Source: Phymatolithon calcareum | Lineage: Eukaryota > Rhodophyta > Florideophyceae > Hapalidiales | NCBI GenBank assembly: GCA_977006965.1 | Contig: OZ345381.1 | Coordinates: forward strand, 1,054,001 to 1,118,000 | Length of the DNA stretch: 64,000 nt | Direction: 5' to 3' | Part shown: positions 21,977 to 33,060 of the stretch, one piece after another | Numbering within the stretch: the stretch's first letter is position 1 | Layout of the letters: each line of letters begins with the position of its first letter | Position numbers and translations under genes: made by a program | The notes under the pieces: generated by a model | The model's input: only the letters and a program-made list of their open reading frames with translations | Database searches by the model: none | Told to the model about the DNA's origin: nothing

Positions 21977-24590
21977 ACTTGCGGGTGGCTACCCGACGAG
22001 GTCGCTCTATACGATATCCCCGAAGTCTTGTGCTCTCAGTGCCTTTCTTAGCCTTCTTGTCTCGCCTTTGACCGAGCTCATAATTCAATCCACTGGCTTG
22101 TTCAACCACAAGAGACATACACTGCAATTTCAGATTACCAGTGAGATGGGGGTCGATGATCCCGCCTTCCTCTGGATGTCGTTAGAATAATTGAATTGTC
22201 TTAATCCGACCTTCTTGGATCGTCGTCCTGGTTGTTGTCCCTCCCGCTACTCGGGATGGGACACCTGCTCTTTGTACTCTAAGGATAGGTAGTCATTACC
22301 GTGCGACTGGACAGTCTAACCACTCTACTTCCTGTTGTCCAGGCATGTGTCGTGCTAATACTGAATACCAGGGACTTCGTTACACTCAACTTTCCCTTAG
22401 GCGTTCGAAGTCCGCGTCGAACTTTCACACTTCTTCACAAGATCTAAGCAATGCCGCAGCTCACGTTTCGGGAGCAATACAGCTCTGCTTTCGGGGTCTC
22501 CTTTGACTGGAATAAGTAAAAATCTTTGCTTCTTTCTCGCTTTTTGTTCAAGACTGCGACAAACTCTTGTTCTCTAGTGCCGTCAGCATCATTTACAATT
22601 TCGAGAGGACCGGTGTCATTCGGTGACTTCTTGTATGGCATCAGCTTGGGAACGTGGAACACATTGTGCGCTCTTTTCATTGTTAGAGGAAATTCGATAT
22701 TTTACGTGACCGGCCCCATTAACTTTTTGACCGCAAGTGGTCCCAGGAAGTTGGCTCGCCACTTCATGGGTAAATCAGCACGCTTGTTAACGTCAAGAGA
22801 GCGTGCGCTTAGCTAGACAAGATCACCCTTGAATGTCATCGTTCGTCGCCTACGATCAGCGTGCAACTTCTGCACTGCCCGTGCGCTTGCAAGGTTATCA
22901 CGCGGTAGTTTTCGATATACGTCTCGGTTTTCCTCGTTTTTTGCTTTCTGGAACTTGTTCGTACAATCGGAGAGGCTTGTCCGGCATGGGCTCTGCGGAA
23001 TGCGTCCCAGGTCTATATCGAACGGTGATAGCCCAGTACTTGCGTGCTTGGAACAGTTGTGCTCATACCCCGTCGTGTTTAGTGCCTAGTCCCATTCTTG
23101 TGGTATTTTCGGAATATAACTTCGAAGCATGTTTGGCAAGGTTCGAATCAGGTTCTAGTTTCGGCCATCGGTTTGTGGATGGTCAGCTATAGATATGGAA
23201 CGAACGTTGAGTAGCTCAGTAAGGTATGACCAGTAGTTCGACGCAAATTTACGGTTACTGTCTGTAATGATCGCATTTGGTACCCGTGGATCGCGAACGG
23301 ATAATTTTGGAATTGTTGCGCCACTTGTCGTACCGTGGCACTCTTGTGCGTGGCGATGAAAATTCCCATTTAGAAAGCAAGTAAGCTATGACGAGAATCG
23401 CATCAAACACCGATGCGGGTTTGGGAAGCTCGGTGAGAAAATCCACTGAGACCACGTCCTAATATTGATATGGAACGTCATATGGCTGCAGCTCACCAGC
23501 CGGACGCATATTTCGTGCCTTCCTAGTCTGAAAACTTCGACAACTTGAAACAAAGTTTAAAAAATCATTTTTCTGATTAGGTCAGCATAGGTAATGTGCA
23601 TTCGAGCTATACGAATTTTTGAATCCCACGCGTCCTTGTGGAATTGTCGAATTACATTTTGTCTGAGAGTTCCACTGCTCGGGATATAAGGCCGTGCTTT
23701 GTTTCTACCTGCCATTGTAACATGCTCGCAGAAATTCATAGTTCTTCCTTTAGTACTCCGAGTTCCGCTCCTCTAGCTCCAAGACATCTCTCAATACTGC
23801 GAGCAATCTCTGCGCCCAAACATCGTTCTTGTACCCTGCCTTGATCTTCGACTTAAAATCCAGGTTTCGCAGTGAGATTAAATTCAACTGTGCCCAGGGA
23901 TGATGAAACTTAGGGCATTAGGTACAGTGTGACGTACACCTGTAACTTGTTCCACATCAAATACGTAAACTTGAATTTTGTCCAACGATCTGGATTGCTG
24001 TCCAGATAAGCGTGCATTCGTCTGAAGATATCGAATATGTTCATGGTCAGTTTCGAACAAAAACGTTTGACCTCGGAGATAAACGCCCCATTCCTTCCAT
24101 GCGATTATGAATGCCAAGAGCTCTTGATCGCCGGTATCCCAATTAGACTCAGCTTCTGTGAGTTTATGAGAAAGATATGCTACAGGGTGGCCGTACTGTT
24201 CGAGTGTGGCCGGTTGAAGCGCCAAATTGTGGCGCCATTACGTCTATTGCATAATGAGCACACGAGGGTCTTCTTGAATATTCTGCAGTTGTTTCGCACA
24301 GCAAAAATTAGTCATGTCATCTGCAGTCTTTTTTTCGTCCTCGTGAGAGTTCCGTGTGTTCCGACACAGCTCCCGGAGACAAATGTACGTTCTGGAGTGA
24401 CTGAATGTCGACGAGTATTGTGAACGTCAAATGTATTGTCGATGAGTTGTTCCACGAGCACTTCATAATATCTCCGCTGGAAGCTAGCTGTGAACCGCGG
24501 AAATTGGCAGAAGAAACGTGTACACGCGCTACACTAAGTCTAGGGTGCGTACTTTCTTCTCCATATTTGAACTTTGTTCGCGTCACCGCA
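21977..24590 (-). pseudogene. Decayed Ty3/gypsy retrotransposon (RNase H, integrase, C-terminal region)
   Basis: The minus strand carries, in order, RNase H (24225-23884, with AESNWDTGDQELLAF), a zinc-finger-like segment (about 23739-23557), integrase core start (VSVDFLTELPKPASVFDAIL, about 23450-23390), and the region just before a chromodomain (HNVFHVPKLMPYKKSP, about 22680). This is Ty3/gypsy order. The frame is broken repeatedly and the reverse transcriptase is almost gone (weak trace to about 24590). I could not define LTRs. It is a different, older element from the one at 43171. Confidence 0.8.
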
Positions 24591-24973
24591 GTCTCGTTTT
24601 TCCGATTGTTTTGAATTTAGCAGACGTCCAAGCAACAATTTTGTGCAGGTATACTTGGGGAAACATAGCCATAAAGAAATGGTAGGGCGTTTAGAACTCA
24701 ATACCATGGTTTTCGGATATAAAATCTCCTTGTAGAGTGTGAACTTTCCAGAACTGACGCGAAATCCTTCCCCTAATTTGACACAGAGCTTAGCGCTTGA
24801 ACCATGGCACTCTATGAACAAAATTACTCAGGGGGATGCAGGAAATTACAGAAATGAGCAATATATGTTTCTGAACACAAAACTACAAAATGCACTTTTG
24901 AGAAAGAGAAAATAATTTTAATTTTTAGTTTCTGACAAAATTTCTAACCTGAAAAAATAAGGTAATTTTTTCT
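24591..24973. other. Unassigned AT-rich sequence
   Basis: I see no gene between the gypsy remnant and the Harbinger-like transposase. The part at 24840-24970 is A/T-rich and may include the 3' end of the transposase element. Confidence 0.3.
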
Positions 24974-25800
24974 TTAATCGCACCAGGCACCAAATATAGG
25001 CTCTCCTCTTTCAATTGAAATTTGGGTGAGATTTGTCACTGCATGAAAACAAGGGGCATGTAGCAAGCGCTCATGACGAAAACGCTGTCCTACAACATCA
25101 AACTGTTTAAATCTCCTGTTAACAGATTCATGTCTTGCCCGGCCGTATGCATGAAATTTCTCATATATTTCACCGTCGAAACCGATTCTTTTGCAGTCAG
25201 TGTCCCTAAATCCACCATCAGCGACAACTTTTTCCCCATCAACTAGGACTTGTTTCATTGCCATTCGGAAAATTTTAACATCACTGTACTCCCCGCAGGG
25301 AAAGGGGAAAACTCCAACTTTGTAACGTAGACCTGGCCCGCGGAATTTGTGTGAGTACCATTTACTGTTAAACGGCATAGGCTCATAAATTCGGCAGTCT
25401 GTGCCATCGACATAGGCCCGATAATAGTATTTGTTGCTGCCCTTGAACATGTTTTCCCATCGAATCTAACAAGATCAGGGTACAAAATTGGAAAAAAAAT
25501 TAGAAAATAAAAAATGAATACTTTTCGTGGAACTTATACCTTTGAGCTCTGAAATCAGAGCAGCAGACGTCCAAGACCATTTCTGAAATGTCTTCTCATC
25601 TACTCCTGCGCTCGCTTGTATAGGATTTGAGGAACATAAGACTCCAGAGGAAGTGAACAGGGCTTGACTTAGCGGGCATATACAATCCAGTTAAATTCCA
25701 CACAGTAGCCACAACGAGCGGTGAAACACCAAAACGTGCACGGAAGGGACGATACTCTACAATTACGCTCAGCCCTGGCGCACTGTGGAGCATTGGTTAG
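24974..25800 (-). pseudogene. Harbinger/IS5-like DDE transposase, probably broken, with a possible intron
   Basis: The main open frame (25450-24974) holds a DDE endonuclease core of the Harbinger/DDE_Tnp_4 type: first Asp in YRAYVDGTDCRIYEP, then KWYSHKFRGPGLRYKV, second Asp in VVADGGF, and Glu in RARHESVNRRFK. Upstream a minus-strand segment carrying GVDEKTFQKWSW (about 25600) is separated from it by a candidate intron (GTATAAG at 25539 to TTAG at 25466), and a further N-terminal segment (FLWSLMFLKSY) lies in another frame. The frame change and inexact splice phase suggest a pseudogene. I could not identify TIRs with confidence. Confidence 0.75.
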
Positions 25801-25981
25801 GCACAACTCGAAAAAATCTCAGCCGTTAGTTGTGGAAACGAGCTCCCATCGCTGCAATCTTGCTTGTGCACGTTCTACGTAGGGGCAAAATACCAGACTG
25901 TTAGCATTTTATAGTGTGTGCATGCGGTTTGATGCCAGGCTATATAACGTGGCCCTTAAATGTGGCTAATGAGTTATGATC

Positions 25982-26497
25982 AGAGGTCTGAAACAATTTC
26001 AGATTTAAAAAGGAAAAGCACAATCGGAAAATACTTACGCTGGCAGAGAGCGCTGTATAAAGTATTTTGATATTTTACTAAATAGCAGCTGTCATATATA
26101 TGATTATTTGAACTAGGGTATAGTAATGTAAGCTCCGTGCTCTGAGCTCGGAGTATTTGTAAGATCCATCTGAATAGTTTAAAAATGATAAAAAATATGT
26201 CACTTCTCCTGATTTCCGATTTTTTAAAAAGACCACTCCCAAAATGGGAACAATCGTTTTTTACATTTGTTTGAAAGAGATAAAGCTGATTCTAAAGTTG
26301 AAATTAACCATTCTATTTAGTATCCACACGGATCTACAGCTATTTTTAATACCTAAAAATAGACTCCTGAATCCATTCCACGGTACATTATACTCCTGTG
26401 ATCTATATTGGACATTGATATACCTTATTGTGCGATTATTTTCAGTAAAAATCTTGATATTATTGGATGACATTGCCATATGTTGCTTCAGACCTCT
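25982..26497. mobile_element. Possible MITE with 15-base inverted ends, about 516 bp
   Basis: AGAGGTCTGAAACAA at 25982-25996 pairs with TTGCTTCAGACCTCT at 26483-26497 with one mismatch. The interior is A/T-rich and non-coding. I could not find a convincing target duplication. It sits directly upstream of the first DIRS-like coding remnant. Confidence 0.45.
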
Positions 26498-26506
26498 TAA
26501 CCACTA

Positions 26507-27289
26507 CTAGTGCTCTTATTGAATGCTTAGCTAGGGCTTTCCTTTCGTGCAAGAAAGGATACACGGCAATTGCCGTCTGCAGCCTGAATTTCAACGTCGC
26601 GAGTTTTGCGACTTCGCGGGTGCTGCTAAGCGTGCCGCTCACTATCTCTGAGTTTTTCGGTGAGGCTTCTCGAGCCGAAGGAGAATTTACAAAGGCATTC
26701 AAGGGAAGATTGTAATCGCTCTCAGACGATCTTCTCTCGTTGTATACCTCCGTGCTTGAGTCCCAGTCTCGTCTCATCACGAACTGCTGTCTTCCAAGCC
26801 CATTCCGGTTGACAGAAGAGCCTCGTCGTCAGCCCGGCTTCTTCAAGGATACCAGCAAGTTCCGTGAAAGGCTTGAGGAAACTCTACCATCCGTCGCTAA
26901 ACATGAGCTGTCCTATCTCAATGGATTCGGTGTTTTCAATCAACTTGGCATGGTGCGCCAAGCGCAAAGCTCGGCTACAAGGTGAATTTGAATGCACTCT
27001 TAAGCAGGCGCAATACTTGGGTCTCTCCTTTGCCTTCAACTACGTCGCCGACCAGATTGCCAAGTCTCGCCACGACTATTTCCGCCAAGTTCTTCTACAT
27101 TGCCTCGCCATCGCCAACTCCCAACAGACAACCTATGAGACTACATCCATCACCATGTACTCCGACTTCTACAGCGAAGCTCACGTAACTGCCCAGAGCA
27201 AATTCCGAGAGTTCTTTCTTTCTGAAACCGCCAAGCAGCAGGCCAAAGCAAGTGTGCACGGGGCCATCCAGGGCGGAGACAAAAAGTAA
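26507..27289 (+). pseudogene. DIRS-like ORF1 (gag-like) remnant
   Basis: Three successive open segments in shifting frames (about 26510-26710, 26720-26985 and 26980-27289) form one protein-like sequence. The last part is helix-rich and ends AKASVHGAIQGGDKK just before the reverse transcriptase frame begins, matching the position of the first ORF in DIRS elements. No named domain can be assigned, so the call rests on position and continuity. Confidence 0.5.
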
Positions 27290-27294
27290 TCATA

Positions 27295-29066
27295 GTGCCG
27301 GGAGCGGGGCTGCCAGTACGGTCGGTGCCGTACTACAACCTCGTGTCACAAGCTCTTCCAAAATGGGAGGAGAGCACAGATGTGCGAAGTGGTATGATAG
27401 AGGCTATGAGGAATGGTATCATAGACGAGCCCGTGGAATACGTGTACGGATTGCCGGAGATGCCAGCGATTCCGCAGGACGCGAGGGCCATCGAGTTCGG
27501 AGAAGAAGATTTGCGGAAAGGATTGCTGCCCGAGAACAAAATCTATCGAGAAATGACAGCGGAGGATCTGGAGCGCGTTCGGAAAAGCGGGAAGCTAATA
27601 TCGAGTGCGTTCGTGGCATGGCGCCAGAAGGAGGGCGCAGACGATGGTCGATTCGTCATCTGTTTAAACCGGTAATCCAAATTCTTCAAACGAAGGTACA
27701 CACGAATGTAAAAAGCCACAGAGTTCGCCACACACGTGAAACACAAAGACCGGATGATATCATTCGACATCAAGGCGGGATATCGACACTTGAAGCTTCA
27801 GGCGTCGATGATAGATTACTTTGTCTTCCACTGCAACGGCAAATACTACCAGTGCCTGGCTTGACCGTTTGGTTGGGGGCCTTCCTCTTTCTGTTTCACA
27901 AAACTTCTCGCGCCGGTTGTCAAAATCTTGCGATCATGGGGCTATCTCGTATTGGTCTACCTCGAAGACGTGCTCGTAATTCATCACCGATGGAGGAGGT
28001 CAACAAGGAGCGATTGTATCATGGCATCAGCGCGAATATCAAACCTGTTGCTCTCACTCGGCATAACCAGACATCCCTCCAAAGGGTGCTGGCGGGAAGG
28101 GTTCCAAGTTTTATCTCGTTTGGGTTTTGTTTTCGACACGATCCGGATGATGTTCTTCGTTCACGAAGAGAAGCAGGTTCAGGTTCGAAGACTGGCTGGT
28201 TCTATTTTGCGCGAAGCGCGGTTCGGAAGACGATGGGTTTCGGTTCGGACTTAGTCCCAGTTCCTTTGAAATACAACTTCACCTATGCTTGCGGTGCCAT
28301 TTGCTCGGTTTTACTATCGCGCTCTTTACAAGTCACTCAACGGGGCTTGGAAGATGGTTGGAAAGAAACTAAGAACGCGTCTATCAGCCCAAGCCTTTCG
28401 CGACCTCTCGTATTGGAAGAGTCTCGACCACCAGGGCCGACCGATGCATCCACCGAGCCCGAATATGACCATACACTCGGACGCTTCAGATCTTGGTTGG
28501 GTTGGTACAGTGTCAAGAAAAGGAGCAATGGGTCCCGGCTGCGCTGGGGAAATAGAACTGTAAGGCATTTGGTCTCCAGAAGAGCAGAATCACACGATCA
28601 TGTGGAGGGAACTGAAAGGCATGATTCTGACCATCGAACGGGCAGCAAAAACAGGGGATGCTTAAGGGAGAGGCCCGTAAGAATGGACACGTCTTCTGTG
28701 CTATCAAGACAGCAGCTCCTGTCGGTTCATCGTCCAGAATATGTGTACGGCATTCGACTAATCTATGCCACTATTACGGAGCCTGAAACGCCTCCTAGAA
28801 GTCCGGCGCGTTGGGTTAGAAGTGAAATGGATCCCGTGAGCAGCCAATCTACACTCAGACCGCCTAAGCCGCGCGTGGGATTCTCGCGACATAGAACTCA
28901 GTCGAGCCGCTTTGCACTTTCTGAGAAATTGGTTTTCGGGGAAGCCACTCCGCCCCGCGTTTTGACAGCGCGCCATCCAGGACCCCAACGCCGGACGGAA
29001 AAGTCAGTTCTAGCCCAAAACTGGCAGATGGCAGAGCTCGCTTTCTCGATCCCCCGGTTGATCTGA
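27295..29066 (+). pseudogene. DIRS-like reverse transcriptase-RNase H, with in-frame stops
   Basis: One reading frame (ATAGTG downstream, frame of 27295) carries the polymerase: an N-terminal segment with KWEESTDVRSGMIEA, then the palm with MISFDIKAGYRHLKL (about 27757), PFGWGPSSFCFTKLLAPVV (about 27865), the catalytic box YLEDVLV (about 27957; usual YxDD reads LED), LGITRHPSKGCW, and RNase H with TIHSDASDLGWVGT (about 28470) and AANLHSDRLSR (about 28845). Several stop codons interrupt this frame (for example at 27673, just before 27870, and at 28252), but I see no frameshift over about 1.8 kb. A 604-codon frame overlapping it in another register is a shadow. Confidence 0.8.
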
Positions 29067-30186
29067 TATCTCTAACATTCCTCAAGCTGTCGCGGGAAGG
29101 AGGAAATTGTCTTCTAGTGATTCCAGATTGGCTAAATGAAATCTTTTACCCGGCAGCGAGAGCAATGAGCAAAACATGGTTCCCACTCGGCATAAACTCA
29201 CAGATTGGGGCCGAGTGATCAACAAATATTGGCAGATGGCAGTGTGCGCCATCAACATAGATCTAGAGTCGATAAAGTCTTAGATCGAAAGGGAACACCA
29301 TTGCGGCTGAGAAGGAGCGCGGGGCAAGCACTATCTAGAGTCAGAGGTTCAAGGGGATACGCTGGGAACAGCAATATTGGAGTATTTAGAATCAACTTTG
29401 GGAGGATCGGAAGCCACAGCCGCGACATATAGAATGCTGAGAACAAGGAGAAAGTCACCTACAATTGAAAGGAAGGCATCTCAATTTGCTTCATTCAACA
29501 GGTATATGGCTGAATTCGGTCGCACCTACCCTGCGACCGTGCAAGATATTGCAGGTTGGATTCGATGGAAACATGAATCCCGAAACAAAAAAACAGGTAC
29601 ATCGATTCCGTGGAAATCCTTGGCGGGATAAATCTCCGGTGTTTGAACGTCTCCGGTGAGTCTCGGGCACCCCAAATAGAGGACAGAACCCAGAGTTTCA
29701 TACTGAATGAAGTTTGCAGGGCATACTGTAGTATAACGGGCCCTTGGTAGGCCGTTATACGGGCGCGATGGGATTGCAGCCCCAAGGCGCGGGAGTTGGC
29801 AGAGCGTTGGTTTGACCGTATGCTGGGGTTGGCCACAAGTTGGGCCGAAGTGCTAGACCGACGTAGAGCACGAAATGGTACACACCGAGCGTCGAGCGTG
29901 AGCGACGGCGCACCGGCAAGTGCCGCGGGCGATCAGTAAGAGGTAGCGCTTCCTCGCCTGGAAGTGCCCAGCTCGTAGTGTGAGCAAGGCCGTAAACGGG
30001 CCGTACGTGTTGGATCGGCAGGAGTCGCGGTAGCGGACCCGTAGTCCTTCTACGCCAAGCCAAGCCCGATCCAGAAAAAGATTGTTGTTTATCTTACGAA
30101 GGCGGCCGACGGGCTTATGTACCCGTCGACTTCTTACAGCGTCAAGCGAAAAGATGAGCGCTGTAAGGCAGACACACATATCTAAC

Positions 30187-32248
30187 GAGGTAATTGGATA
30201 TCTAGGACTCTTACAGTTGTAAAATTGGATATCTAGGTCTACTCGGTCTGTGTGTACCGCCACCCCCACCCCGAAGCTCACCTCGCCACCTACTCGGTCT
30301 GCGTGAGGTCGATGATGACTTTCTCGGCGGCTTTCTTCGCCTCCTTTCGCTTCGACACGGCCATGCGTTTAATGCTCGGATTTTCGCACGTCGACGCAAA
30401 GTGCCCCGTCATTCCACACGCGGGGCAGAGCCGAGGATGGCTGTCTGACGGCTCGTACGGGTACATTCGCTTGCGCCCGGTCTTTCGGTTGAGGTCAGCG
30501 GGTATCAGCTCTATCTGATCTAGTTGCTCTCCATGCACTGCCGCACGCTTCACGGCGGACGCGTGCTGCTTGCGCCACGTTTCGGAAAGCCAAATCGGGT
30601 TGAACCAGCGAATGTCTCACGGTTTAAACTCCTCCAGTTTGCTCGCCGTGTGCGCAGCGTTGATGGTGGCCACAACGTGGGAGCATGGGCGTAGGTACTC
30701 CTCACCATGCTTGCACTCGCAGTTGTACTCGAAGTTGCGGGTGACTCGCACATTGTACGCCGCAGTTAGTGGGATAGCGCGCACGACAAACTGGAATGCC
30801 CGTCCTCACTCTCTTCTGGTTCTGCGAAGAGCTTGCCCGCAGAGCGGCATACGCGTGCATGCTGTTCGCATGTGTACGGCGTCAGAAACTTGCTTTCGCT
30901 GATGACGTGCTCCGCCCGTCGACGTCTGTGAAAAGCAGTGTCTGACATGTGGCCAATCAACGTCGTCACCAAGTCGATAATGGGAAGCTCTCTCGCCCCC
31001 ATCAGCGCGCTGACCATCTGTTCGCATGAGTTAGACGTCACAGTACCGAGCCGATGAACACCCTTTTCGAGTAAGTACTACGTCGCGCACGTCGATGACC
31101 TGTCCTTCCACCATTCGAGCAGTCGGACGTTCAGTCCCGCGTTGTGGATGAGCGCGTCAGCCTGAGCGCGTGTCGGCGCGTACACGACGCGAAAAAGGCA
31201 CTCGATTTCGGTGGTCGTTGCGGGAACTTTCGCCGCCTTCAAGTTTTTGTGAAGGATGTGCCACGCGCACCGAGTGTGCAAAATCCCGCTGGCCTGCAGA
31301 ACCCCCTGCACGCCCACCTTACCAACTCCCTTTGAGCCCTCCGACATGAGCGCCGTAATACCCTTGAGGTAGCGCGTCAACCGCAGGATAAACCACAGCC
31401 AACTTTGGGCGTCCTCATTTCTGGCAACAGCGAACGCGAGCAAAGTAGCTTGGTTGTTGCTGTCATAGCTCGATGCGAGGAACAGCATGCTTTTCGTTGG
31501 CCCTTTCAGAAACGTCGCATCCACAGCCACCATTCCGTCGAACGCCACCCAGTTATTCGCGACACCAGACGGAAGCACGAAAAGACACTTGAATTGGTGC
31601 CCGTGTTCGTCGGCGCGGGCCACCATCTCCAGTTCGTAACACCCATCGGGGTCGCGCGCCTTGAGCGCGCTCATGAACGCGGTACTGGCCGAAGTGCTGA
31701 TCGTTGCCACACTTTTTGCCCTTCACAACTCGATGTGCCTGGTCCACGCTTATCTCGATGCCCGATTGGCGTTTCACCATTTCTTGAAGTTGACGAGTGT
31801 TCCCACTCGACCTGCCTTTGGTAGGAACAAAGTCTTTGATTGCGGGAGCAAGACTAGCCAACAACGACGGCTTCACTTGCCGCGCCCGCTGAGGTCCCCC
31901 GGGGCACGTGTGATATTCGAATTGAGTCAGCCTGATGCCCTCTTCCACCTTTAGTGCCGAGGCGTAGGCGGGAAAGCCACATTGATCCCGTCCTGCGCTG
32001 CAAACGACGCTGATTCTTCTTGGACGGCGGTCGAAGATGAGGTGCGACTTATTTAGCCCGGCATTGTGCGCGAAAATCGCTGCAAGCAAGTTGTCGAATG
32101 TGGCTCCAGCGTACTCGCCGCGCTGGAGTATCACCCGCATTTTAGTGGCGTGGTGAGCTTCGGGGTGGGGGTGGCGGTACACACAGACCGAGTAGACCTA
32201 GATATCCAATTTTACAACTGTAAGAGTCCTAGATATCCAATTCCCTCC
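30187..32248 (-). mobile_element. Mutator-like element (MULE), 2062 bp with about 100-bp TIRs
   Basis: The two ends are near-identical inverted repeats of about 100 bases (30187-30285 and 32147-32248), each with the internal repeat AATTGGATATCTAGG. A perfect 9-base target duplication ATATCTAAC lies outside (30178-30186 and 32249-32257); long TIRs and 9 bases are Mutator hallmarks. The interior encodes a MULE transposase on the minus strand. The near-identical TIRs suggest recent insertion. Confidence 0.92.
30290..32182 (-). pseudogene. MULE transposase, interrupted by frameshifts and stops
   Basis: Minus-strand order: N-terminal region (32182 to about 31700), catalytic core (31710-31078) with Asp in VAVDATFLKG, the FAVARNEDAQSWLWF segment carrying the Glu, and CAWHILHKN; then a SWIM zinc finger (about 30760-30690, CECKHGEEYLRPCSH) and a CCHC knuckle near the end (CPACGMTGHFASTC, about 30425). 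The frame shifts at about 31700 and again between 31041 and 30760, with a stop at 31078 and another near 30620. All MULE domains are present, so it was functional not long ago, or these breaks partly reflect introns that I cannot model. Confidence 0.85.
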
Positions 32249-33060
32249 ATATCTAACAGTTCTATCATACCAGTACTACACGTGCCAAGCTTACAGTCAG
32301 CCGGTTTGCACCCACGTGTATATACGCGTGTGGGGGCCCCAAAGGCCAAGGCTACGCTATACTACACATACAATGAGTTCGACGAGGCAACTTTATCGAA
32401 AGGACCTGTTCGCATAGGCATTCCGGCTGCAGTGTGCCGCCAGATTCTAGAGCTTGGCTCGTTATCAAAGGATTCGGAAACTATGAGGTGCGCTTCCATG
32501 GTTGTTTTCGCACGAGTACATGGACTCCGTTCAAGCTCTGTCGAAGGAGCTTCTCAAGCAGGCTTCGAATTCACCGAAGATGATTATGGATGGACATCGC
32601 TTATCACAGTACTGAAAGGCAAGACAGTTGCAGCAGCATCAAGGCTTGGGTCAAGACGATTTCGTTCCAACAAGGTTCCAGGATACCAGTACTCTCCTCT
32701 TCATCTCATGAGAAAATGGATGTCCATGAAGGAACACAGTGAGCTTCTATTCGGTACGACAAGTGATCTCCCTGACTTGGACGATGCGGGGAAGAAAGTA
32801 CTCTCTCAACTGGATATTCGGGCTCCAGATGGATGCACCATCTCTTCGCATTCCTGCCGCATAGGAGCGAACACTGAAAACATGCTTTATCCGCAAGTTT
32901 CTTTCGATGTGCTGTTATCGCTATTAAGTGGGTGTCCGTTGACATGCCTAAGGTTCACTTTGACCACCGGATGGTCCTAACATGGGAAGTACAACTCTTT
33001 ACTTCCAAGCCAGCTGAGTTTGTGCAATATGACTCCGGTGAAACAAGACTGCAGACAGAT

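Larger units (their letters stand above)
29727..32280. repeat. Probable solo LTR (about 483 bp) containing a Mutator-like element
   Basis: Left boundary TGTAGTAT (29727) and right boundary AGTACTACA (32280) form the short inverted TG...CA ends of an LTR. The sequence between, minus the MULE, is about 483 bases and non-coding, with a 9-base-stem hairpin (CTTACAGCG...CGCTGTAAG) near 30133. It interrupts the recombinase gene. Flanks CATAC and CGTGC agree at only three of five bases, so the target duplication is not clear. No internal retroelement genes accompany it, hence solo LTR. Confidence 0.5.
26500..33060 (+). mobile_element. Decayed DIRS-like (tyrosine recombinase) retroelement, interrupted
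   Basis: The plus strand encodes, in order, a gag-like region, a DIRS-type reverse transcriptase, an RNase H and a tyrosine recombinase. A reverse transcriptase of this type followed by a tyrosine recombinase rather than an integrase is diagnostic of DIRS/Ngaro elements. The recombinase gene is split by an LTR-like sequence (29727-32280) that contains a Mutator-like element. A 25-base direct similarity (GCTAGGG-TTTCCTTTC...CAAGAA) near 26529 and near 33512 could be part of the split terminal repeats of such elements. Exact ends are not determined. Confidence 0.75.
29205..33060 (+). pseudogene. DIRS-like tyrosine recombinase, split by a later insertion
   Basis: The N-terminal core-binding part lies at about 29377-29640 (WIRWKHESRNKKTGTSI). 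The catalytic part resumes at about 32290 after the inserted LTR and MULE. Recognisable catalytic residues are Arg in RVHGLRSSSVEG (about 32516) and the H-x-x-R box in SSHSCRIGAN (about 32850). Near 32945-32975 the sequence reads KVHFDHRMV after a small frame change, with His where a Tyr might be expected for the nucleophile; this alignment is uncertain. Stops and frame changes make it non-functional. Confidence 0.7.

Noticed and set aside
27252-29066. A 604-codon open frame on the plus strand
   Set aside because: It overlaps the DIRS reverse transcriptase in another register. The motifs SFDIKAGYRHL, PFGWGPSS, YLED and HSDASDLGW all lie in the register of 27295, and this frame has an irregular composition.
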